Positions 58,227-64,000 of a stretch of DNA of 64,000 bases are shown here, one piece after another. Under the pieces are notes generated by a model. That model ran no database searches. It saw only the letters and a program-made list of their open reading frames with translations, and was not told where the DNA came from. Where the stretch lies: positions 6,806 to 70,805 of the forward strand of contig JBAXSI010000015.1 in NCBI GenBank assembly GCA_037130755.1. Reading direction: 5' to 3'. Position 1 is the first letter of the stretch. Each line of letters opens with the position of its first letter. The translations under genes and the position numbers were made by a program. Source of the stretch: UBA10649 sp037130755 (lineage in GTDB: Bacteria > Actinomycetota > Actinomycetes > S36-B12).

Positions 58227-59293
58227 CCCCGCTCCCCGGCGCCACGACGCCGTTCATCCAGATCAGCGATGTCAGCCGCGCCTTCGGCGAGGTCGTCGCA
58301 CTCGACCGCGTGAGCATGGAGATCCACGAGAACGAGTTCTTCGCGCTGCTCGGCCCATCGGGGTGCGGCAAGACGACGCTGCTGCGCGTCATCGCGGGGT
58401 TCGAGAACCCCGACAGCGGTGCCGTGGTCATCAGCGGTCAGGACATCCTGCAGCTCCCGCCGAACAAGCGGCCGGTCAACTTGATGTTCCAGTCCTACGC
58501 GCTGTTCCCGCACATGTCCGTCGAGAAGAATGTCGCCTACGGCCTCGAGCGCGAGGGCCTGGCCAAGGACGAGGTGCGCAGTCGCGTGGTAGAGGTCCTG
58601 ACCACCGTCGGACTGACCGACAAGGCGAAGGCGCGCCCCGCACAGCTTTCTGGCGGCCAACGGCAGCGCGTGGCCCTGGCCCGAGCGATCGTCAAGCGCC
58701 CGCGACTCCTCCTGCTCGACGAGCCGCTTTCCGCTCTCGACCGCAAGGTGCGCGCGGAGATGCAACTCGAGCTCAAGCGCCTTCAGCATGAGGTCGGGAT
58801 CACGTTCGTCGTTGTGACCCACGATCAGGAGGAGGCCATGTCGATGGCCGACCGGATCGCGGTGATGTCCAACGGCCGGGTGCAGCAGATCGATTCCCCG
58901 GTGGACCTCTACCAGCGCCCGGCGAACATGTTCGTGGCCGACTTCATCGGATCGAGCAACCACTTCACCGGCACCTTGGCTGACCGCGGCGTCGACGTGC
59001 CGAACGTCGGGCTGCTCCCAGGATCGCCCGCAACGCCGTTGACGTCGGCCAACGTCACGCTCATCGTGCGGCCTGAGGACATGCGCCTTGTCGACGACGG
59101 CCAGGGCTTCGTCTCCGGGACGGTCCTCGACACCGTCTTCTACGGCGGCACATCGCGGATCGCGGTCGCCAACGAGGGGCACCGCACGCCGATCCTCGTG
59201 TCCGTGCCGGGAACGGCGGCCGTCGCCAAGGGACAGGTCGTGCACCTTGCCTGGACGCCGGAGAAGGCCGTCGTGCTGGACGCCTCCGCGTGA
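58223..59293 (+). CDS. potA: Polyamine ABC importer ATPase (PotA-like)
   Basis: A 356-residue ATPase. Walker A GPSGCGKTT at 44-52, Q-loop LMFQSYALFPHMSV, signature LSGGQ at 142-146, Walker B LLLLDEPLSALD ending near 172, then a TOBE domain (IVRPEDMRLV, C-terminal 110 residues). The whole matches PotA/CUT-type importer ATPases. ATG 58223 overlaps the PotC stop. It completes the transporter, and its own stop overlaps the start of the oxidase gene, so uptake and first oxidation are co-expressed. Confidence 0.93.
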   Translation: MTPLPGATTPFIQISDVSRAFGEVVALDRVSMEIHENEFFALLGPSGCGKTTLLRVIAGFENPDSGAVVISGQDILQLPPNKRPVNLMFQSYALFPHMSVEKNVAYGLEREGLAKDEVRSRVVEVLTTVGLTDKAKARPAQLSGGQRQRVALARAIVKRPRLLLLDEPLSALDRKVRAEMQLELKRLQHEVGITFVVVTHDQEEAMSMADRIAVMSNGRVQQIDSPVDLYQRPANMFVADFIGSSNHFTGTLADRGVDVPNVGLLPGSPATPLTSANVTLIVRPEDMRLVDDGQGFVSGTVLDTVFYGGTSRIAVANEGHRTPILVSVPGTAAVAKGQVVHLAWTPEKAVVLDASA

Positions 59294-60693
59294 CCATCAC
59301 CGCTCCCGTCGGTGACGCCCTGCGCGATGCCGAGCCTCGCGCGTACTGGACCGACCGCGCCGATGCGCCCGAGCCGTGCGATCCGGTGTCGCGTACCACG
59401 ACATGCGACCTGCTCGTCATCGGCGGCGGCTTCACCGGGCTGTGGGCCGCCATCGAGGCTCGCGCACTGCACCCGTCCGCCGAGATCGTCCTGGTCGAGA
59501 CTCGCGAGATCGCCTTCGGGGCGTCTGGGCGCAACGGCGGATTCATCTCGGAGTCGCTCACGCATGGGCTTGCGCACGGCCTCGGCTGCTGGCCCGACGA
59601 GATGGACATGCTCGTCCGCCTCGGCCGGGAGAACCTCGCGGAGATCGCGGCGTTCGTCGCGGCCGAGGGGATCGCCGCCGATCTCAGCCTCTGCGGCAAG
59701 ACCGCGGTGGCGACGAAGCCGCATCACCTGTCCGCTCTCGCGCAGACGCGTGACCTCTCGCAGAGCTACGGCGAGGACGTGACGCTCCTCGATGCGGCCC
59801 AGATGCGCGCCGACGTCGACTCCCCCACCTACCTTGGCGGCCTGCGCACCCGCACGGGTGGAGGCCTGGTCGATCCCGCCGCTTTGTGCTGGGGCCTGAA
59901 GGCCGCGGCGCTGCGGCGCGGGATCCGCATCCACGAGGGCACCGAGGTGCTGGCGATGCGCACCCACGACGACGTGGTCCAGGCCGCCACTCCGCGTGGC
60001 CGGATCGAGGCGCGCGGAGTCATCCTCGCCACGAACGCGTACGCGCCCCTGCTGAAGTCGCTTCGCAACTTCGTGCTCCCGATCTACGACCACGTCCTCG
60101 TGACCGAGCCGCTGACCGAGGATTCGCTGGCACGCATCGGCTGGAGCCAGAACCAGGGGCTCACCGACGTCGGCAACCAGTTCCACTACTACCGGCGCAC
60201 GGCTGGCGACCGCATCCTGTGGGGTGGGTACGACGCCATCTACTACTACGGCAACAAGACCGATGCCGCGCGAGAGCAGCGCGACCAGTCGCACCAACTG
60301 CTGGCCCAGCAGTTCTTCCAGACGTTCCCGCAACTCGAGGGGCTGCGCTTCACCCACCGCTGGGCCGGCCTGATCGACTCGACGTCGCGGTTCACGCCGG
60401 TCTTCGGGACGGCCCTGTCAGGGCGCGTCGCCTACGCGGTCGGCTTCACCGGCCTCGGGGTGGCTGCGTCGCGATTCGGGGCCCGGGTGGCGCTCGACCT
60501 CCTCGGCGGCCAGACGACAGAGCGCACGAGGTTGGAGATGGTCCGCCGCAAGCCCGTCCCGTTCCCGCCTGAGCCGCTTCGGTATCCCGTCGTCCAGGCG
60601 ACCCGGGCCGCCCTCGCCCGCGAGGACGGCACCGGCCGTCGCGGGTCCTACCTTCGCCTGCTCGACAAGCTCGGCGTCGGATTCAACAGTTGA
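59290..60693 (+). CDS. FAD-dependent amine oxidoreductase (DAO/PuuB-like)
   Basis: A 467-residue DAO-family flavoenzyme. The dinucleotide motif LLVIGGGFTGLWAAIEA is at about 41-57. The motif IAFGASGRNGGFISESLTHG follows, a hallmark of PuuB and related gamma-glutamylputrescine or amine oxidases. Its C-terminal FAD-contact segment is YAVGFTGLGVAASRFGA. It should oxidise the amine of a (glutamylated) polyamine to an aldehyde, with hydrogen peroxide as by-product. GTG 59290 overlaps the ATPase stop by 4 nt, and an aldehyde dehydrogenase gene follows after 10 nt, exactly the next reaction. Confidence 0.9.
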   Translation: MTITAPVGDALRDAEPRAYWTDRADAPEPCDPVSRTTTCDLLVIGGGFTGLWAAIEARALHPSAEIVLVETREIAFGASGRNGGFISESLTHGLAHGLGCWPDEMDMLVRLGRENLAEIAAFVAAEGIAADLSLCGKTAVATKPHHLSALAQTRDLSQSYGEDVTLLDAAQMRADVDSPTYLGGLRTRTGGGLVDPAALCWGLKAAALRRGIRIHEGTEVLAMRTHDDVVQAATPRGRIEARGVILATNAYAPLLKSLRNFVLPIYDHVLVTEPLTEDSLARIGWSQNQGLTDVGNQFHYYRRTAGDRILWGGYDAIYYYGNKTDAAREQRDQSHQLLAQQFFQTFPQLEGLRFTHRWAGLIDSTSRFTPVFGTALSGRVAYAVGFTGLGVAASRFGARVALDLLGGQTTERTRLEMVRRKPVPFPPEPLRYPVVQATRAALAREDGTGRRGSYLRLLDKLGVGFNS

Positions 60694-60703
60694 GGAGCCA
60701 GTC

Positions 60704-62167
60704 ATGGCGGTGACCGCCGGGATCCACATCGACGGTGCTTCGCGGGCCGGAGGCGGCGCGATCCACGTTCTCGTCAACCCAGCGAGCGGCGAGCCCACCG
60801 CGGAGATCGCGCAGGCGTCGCTCGCTGATCTCGCATCGGCGACCGAATCGGCCCACCGCGCAGGTGCCGCATGGGCCGCGAAGACCGCCGGCGAGCGGGC
60901 GCGGGTCCTGCTGCGTCTGGCCGACCTCATGGAGGCCGACGAGGACGAGCTCACGCGGCTCGAGGTACAGGAGACCGGCAAGCCGCGCTCGGTCTTCGCC
61001 GACGGCGAGCTGCCATTCGCCGGTGACAACCTGCGGTTCTTCGCCGGGTCCGGTCGATCACTCGAGGGCTCTGGCGCGGGCGTGCTCAGTCACGGTTACA
61101 CGTCGATGCTGCTGCGCCGGCCCATCGGCGTGGTCGGCAGCATCGCCCCGTGGAACTTCCCGCTGGTCATGGCGATCTGGAAGTTGGGTCCCGCGCTTGC
61201 TGCGGGCAACACCGTCGTGATCAAGCCAGCCCCCGCGACGCCCGGCACGACGCTGCGGCTCGCCGAGCTAGCTGTCGAGGCGGGGCTCCCGGCCGGTGTG
61301 CTCAACGTCGTCACGGGCGGAGCCGACATCGGCGAGGCACTGGTGCGTGACCCGCACGTGCAGATGGTGTCGGTGACCGGATCGACGACGACGGGCCGAA
61401 ACGTGATGCTTGCTGCCGCCGAGACCACCAAACGCGTGCATCTGGAGCTCGGCGGCAAGGCTCCCGCAGTCGTCTTCGCCGACGCCGACATCGCGGCACT
61501 CGCACATGCCGTCACGCTCGGTGCCACCTACAACACCGGCCAGGACTGCACTGCCGCCACCCGCGTCTACGTGCAACGTGAGCGGCACGGCGACGTCGTC
61601 GATGCGATCGCTGGCGTGATGTCGCGGATCCGTTACGGCGACCCGATGGAACCCACAACGGATATCGGCCCGCTCATCTCCCAGCACCACCGCGATCGCG
61701 TACACGGCTTCGTCCAGCGAGCCGTCGATGCCGGTGCCACGGCCCAGGCCGGCGGGTTCGTGCCCGACCTGCCGGGCTCCTACTACCCCCCGACCCTCGT
61801 TGTCGGCGCGCAGCAGGACAGCGAGATCGTGCAGGGCGAGGTGTTCGGACCCGTGCTGGTCGTCGTGCCCTTCGACGACGAGGCGGATGGCATCAGGCTC
61901 GCCAATGACAGTCGCTACGGGCTCGCGTCATCGGTGTGGACCAACGACGTCGCGCGCTCGCTTCGGGTGGCGCACCAGCTCGAGGCCGGTGTCACCTGGA
62001 TCAACGACCACCTGCCCATCGCCTCGGAGGCCCCGCACGGCGGAGTCAAGGGCAGCGGGTTCGGCAAGGACATGAGCCATGAGGCCGTCCTTGAGTACAC
62101 GGTCACGCACCACGTCATGGTCAAGCACGCGCAGCCCGACGTGCACGACTCTTTTCGTCCCGCCTGA
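60704..62167 (+). CDS. NAD(P)-dependent aldehyde dehydrogenase (PuuC-like candidate)
   Basis: A 487-residue aldehyde dehydrogenase. Catalytic Cys282 in NTGQDCTAATR, Glu248 in VHLELGGKAP and Asn151 in IAPWNFPL are all present, with VTGSTTTGR as the cofactor loop. It oxidises an aldehyde to the acid. In this operon the substrate is probably gamma-glutamyl-aminobutyraldehyde or an aminoaldehyde from polyamine oxidation. ATG 60704 is preceded by GAGGAGCC. No gamma-glutamyl-GABA hydrolase (PuuD-like) gene is found in the window, so the last step is elsewhere or not used. Confidence 0.92.
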   Translation: MAVTAGIHIDGASRAGGGAIHVLVNPASGEPTAEIAQASLADLASATESAHRAGAAWAAKTAGERARVLLRLADLMEADEDELTRLEVQETGKPRSVFADGELPFAGDNLRFFAGSGRSLEGSGAGVLSHGYTSMLLRRPIGVVGSIAPWNFPLVMAIWKLGPALAAGNTVVIKPAPATPGTTLRLAELAVEAGLPAGVLNVVTGGADIGEALVRDPHVQMVSVTGSTTTGRNVMLAAAETTKRVHLELGGKAPAVVFADADIAALAHAVTLGATYNTGQDCTAATRVYVQRERHGDVVDAIAGVMSRIRYGDPMEPTTDIGPLISQHHRDRVHGFVQRAVDAGATAQAGGFVPDLPGSYYPPTLVVGAQQDSEIVQGEVFGPVLVVVPFDDEADGIRLANDSRYGLASSVWTNDVARSLRVAHQLEAGVTWINDHLPIASEAPHGGVKGSGFGKDMSHEAVLEYTVTHHVMVKHAQPDVHDSFRPA

Positions 62168-62299
62168 GGGCTCTCAGCCAGTCATTGTCCGGCCAATCCT
62201 CCCGACCGTCCAAGACACCGCGCCTCCGCACGTCGCCTCGGCGTACCTTCGAAAGCGAGCCGGCGGGGGTCACCCCATGCGGCAATAAGGGAGGTAGCC

Positions 62300-62689
62300 A
62301 TGCCAGAGATGCGGATTCAGCACGTTGCCTTGAGCGTCTCCGATATCGGGAAGAGCGGACCTTGGTACAGCGACCTGTTCGGCTTCCAGAAGGTCGCAGA
62401 GTTCGCCGACCCGCCCATGGAGATCTACATGACCCCTGACGGCCAGGCCCTGGACCTTCGCCAGGATCCGGATGTCGCGCCGGGGATGTTCGACGAGAAG
62501 CGCGTCGGCCTGGACCACCTTGCCTTCGTCTGCCTGAGCGCAGCCGAGATGGACGAGTGGAAGACGAAGATGGCCGAACTCGGTATCGCCAACTCCGGGA
62601 TGATCGAGTCGCCGTTTGGCAAGCACATCAACTTCCGTGACCCTGACGGCATCGCCCTGGAGTTCTACCTGCCGGGAACGGCTGCCTGA
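62300..62689 (+). CDS. Glyoxalase/VOC-fold protein
   Basis: A 129-residue vicinal oxygen chelate protein. The first half begins IQHVALSVSDIGKSGPWYSD, the second has VGLDHLAFVC, and the end is INFRDPDGIALEFYL; these give the usual His, His and Glu metal ligands. Members are glyoxalases, dioxygenases or resistance proteins; the substrate cannot be read. GGGAGGTAG lies before ATG 62300. It is 132 nt after the aldehyde dehydrogenase gene and may be separately transcribed. Confidence 0.88.
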   Translation: MPEMRIQHVALSVSDIGKSGPWYSDLFGFQKVAEFADPPMEIYMTPDGQALDLRQDPDVAPGMFDEKRVGLDHLAFVCLSAAEMDEWKTKMAELGIANSGMIESPFGKHINFRDPDGIALEFYLPGTAA

Positions 62690-62699
62690 GGTACGCCCG

Positions 62700-63011
62700 T
62701 CAGCAGGCCCACTTGAAGAAGGCCTTGTAGACCGTCAGCCACTCGGCGATGGTCATGTTCTTGTGGTTCGAGGACTTGGCCCACGCCTTGTTGGTCGACT
62801 GGACAAGCGTGGTGCTCGGGTACTTGTGGTACGTCAGGCAGGTGCCCTTGCGCTTCAGCGCCGCCATCTTGTTCCAGTCCGCCTTGAGCCTGCTCAAGTT
62901 GGCGGCCTGCCCGCTGGGCGACGCCTCGGCCGGCCCGGCGGCGATGCCCGCCAGGAGAGATACGCACAGAGCAGCGGCGACCACTGCGGCCCGAGCTCTG
63001 GAGGTGCTCAT
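62700..63011 (-). CDS. Small secreted protein of unknown function
   Basis: A 103-residue exported protein. The signal peptide is about residues 1-30 (AAVVAAALCVSLLAGIAAG), ending AEA. The mature part is basic with many Lys and Trp (ADWNKMAALKRKGTCLTYHK, AEWLTVYKAFFKWAC), and its two cysteines could form one disulfide. The text is compact and helical; no family is recognised. A GGAGGT site lies 12 bases before ATG 63011, and the open frame is longer. It converges with the VOC gene (10 nt between stops). Confidence 0.65.
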   Translation of the reverse strand: MSTSRARAAVVAAALCVSLLAGIAAGPAEASPSGQAANLSRLKADWNKMAALKRKGTCLTYHKYPSTTLVQSTNKAWAKSSNHKNMTIAEWLTVYKAFFKWAC

Positions 63012-63091
63012 GTCGACACGGTACCTCCGCCGCATGGCATCGCCTCCTACGGGGACGGGAAGGACGTATCGAACTACCGTCACGGAGAGGA

Positions 63092-63770
63092 ATGGGGTCC
63101 TTCGTGGCGCGAGCCTCCGTGTGGCCGCCTTCCGAGCCGTCCCCCGGGGGCGCCTCGGTCGCCAACAGCCATATCCAGCGCGTCGTCGGCATTGGCTCGT
63201 CCGCCGGGGGCTGGAGGCCCTGCAGGAGTTCCTCGGGGGCCTGGTGGCCGAAACCGGCTCGGCCTACGTCATCGCCCAGCACCTGGCGCCTGAGCGCCCG
63301 AGCCTGATCGTCGAACTGCTTGCCCGATCAGCGACCCTGCCCGTCGAGACAGCGACCGATGGCAAGGAGCTAGTGGCGGATGCCATTGTCATCGGTCCAC
63401 CCAACGCCGATATCACCGTGGTGGGTGATCGCCTGCACGTGGTGGCTTCGGCACCGGCTACTCGAACATGACGCTCCTTGCCGGCCTGTCACCCGATTTC
63501 GTCAAGATCGATCGTTCCCTCCTCGGCGAACCCACCGACGTCGAGCGCCGAACACAGCTCTTCCGCGCCTGCGTAGACCTGATTCACTCAATCGGGGCGC
63601 GCGCAGTGGCCGAGGGGGTGGAGAGCCAAGAGCAGCGGGCCTTCGCAGCGGGACTCGGCGCCGACGTCATCCAGGGTTTCCTCATCGCGCACCCTATGCC
63701 GATCGCCGAGGTGCTCGCGTGGCTCGACGAACACGAGTCCTGCACCCCTAGCGGCCCACACAGGACACAA
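63092..63770 (+). pseudogene. Broken CheB methylesterase / EAL phosphodiesterase chimera
   Basis: An N-terminal CheB-like start (QRVVGIGSSAGG) runs in the frame from ATG 63092 and breaks in a run of five G at 63206-63210. The sequence then continues in another frame (LEALQEFLGGLVAETGSAYV, AQHLAPERPS, IVIGPPNADI) and stops at 63471. Before that stop, a third frame begins with FGTGYSN and PDFVKIDRSLL, then ARAVAEGVESQEQ and GADVIQGFLIAHPMP, the C-terminal half of an EAL phosphodiesterase. So a gene coding for CheB, missing middle domains and EAL has lost a large internal part and gained a frameshift. A sequencing error could explain the G-run shift, but not the missing domains. Confidence 0.75.
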
Positions 63771-63777
63771 TGCCTCC

Positions 63778-64000
63778 ATGACCGTGGAGCCGCTGCGCAC
63801 CGGGATTGCCCTCGCCGCCCTGCTCGTCTGCGCGCTCGCCGTCATGACGCTCGGCGGTCTGGGCTACCGACGGGAGATGCTGGTCTCCGCCGCGCGCGCA
63901 CTCGTCCAGCTCGTTATCGTCGCACTGCTGATCGCGTGGATCTTTACGCACCCACAGGCCGCTGCCCTCTACCTCGGCATCATGGTCGTCGTCGCCGCTT
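63778..64000 (+). CDS. FetB/UPF0014-like ABC permease (partial)
   Basis: The first 74 residues of a membrane protein cut by the window end. Two hydrophobic segments (TGIALAALLVCALAVMTLGG, and LVQLVIVALLIAWIF) are separated by a loop, and YLGIMVVVAA begins a third. This matches the N-terminus of FetB/YbbM permeases, which pair with an ATPase for metal (iron) export. The ATG is at 63778. Completion outside the window is needed to confirm the family. Confidence 0.65.
   Translation, partial: MTVEPLRTGIALAALLVCALAVMTLGGLGYRREMLVSAARALVQLVIVALLIAWIFTHPQAAALYLGIMVVVAA

Noticed and set aside
1..64000. CRISPR arrays, tRNA or rRNA genes, insertion sequences, prophage
   Set aside because: No regularly spaced repeats, tRNA T-loop pattern, transposase motifs or phage genes were noticed on reading; a covariance or profile scan was not possible.

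Overview
The window is about 64 kb of very GC-rich chromosomal DNA. Short intergenic gaps, ATGA/GTGA start-stop overlaps, GTG/TTG starts, Ala/Ser-rich lipoprotein tethers and typical families (cutinase, SIMPL, WS/DGAT acyltransferase, DUF559 proteins, IclR/GntR/TetR regulators) point to a free-living actinobacterium. Species cannot be read from the sequence. No rRNA, tRNA, CRISPR array, transposase or phage gene was seen.

0-5.4 kb: an accessory block of hydrolases. A CHAT-domain cysteine protease, a secretion-signal-less LCAT-like lipase and a metacaspase-like protease form one operon. A HExxH gluzincin metallopeptidase converges on it with a 4-nt gap. This is the best candidate for an undescribed system. 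5.4-9.8 kb: a sugar-phosphate nucleotidylyltransferase, a DUF559/AbiEi-like gene flanked on both sides by copies of one palindromic repeat, two small unknown genes, a cutinase and a SIMPL lipoprotein. 9.9-16.3 kb: an ABC-2 exporter with a double ATPase, a diguanylate cyclase, secreted unknowns and class I fructose-bisphosphate aldolase.

16.4-28.7 kb: a nine-gene catabolic unit reading leftward: class III aminotransferase, FGGY kinase, five-component peptide-type ABC importer, PLP decarboxylase, and serine hydrolase of the beta-lactamase/D-aminopeptidase fold. A GntR/UTRA gene lies beside it, and a tandem motif inside the lead promoter recurs at the binding-protein start. 29-30.6 kb: 1-Cys peroxiredoxin and a META lipoprotein share a bidirectional terminator.

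31-42.9 kb: two divergent operons around an IclR regulator. They encode a carbohydrate ABC importer, two zinc dehydrogenases, an SMP-30 lactonase, an IlvD/Edd dehydratase, a DapA-family enzyme, and two odd companions (U32-like and metal-less M24-like). This is the set expected for a non-phosphorylative sugar or sugar-acid pathway, probably dehydrogenase to lactonase to dehydratase to DapA-type enzyme. Two palindromes sharing the GTTCG core lie in the divergent region.

42.9-49.6 kb: wax ester/DGAT acyltransferase with an alpha/beta hydrolase, secreted endonuclease/exonuclease/phosphatase-family protein, sirtuin, secreted hydrolase, SdpI-like protein, a third copy of the palindromic repeat, and a MOSC protein.

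49.6-62.2 kb: two divergent operons about a TetR gene and a perfect 16-bp palindrome. Leftward are TetR, glycosyltransferase, maltokinase/glucosamine-kinase-like gene, glutamine-synthetase-like ligase, SIS protein and MOSC. Rightward are potDBCA-like polyamine transport genes, a DAO-type oxidase and an aldehyde dehydrogenase. The ligase, oxidase and dehydrogenase fit a gamma-glutamylated polyamine route; the kinase and SIS protein fit aminosugar salvage. The window ends with a glyoxalase-fold protein, a small secreted protein, a broken CheB/EAL pseudogene and the start of a FetB-like permease.
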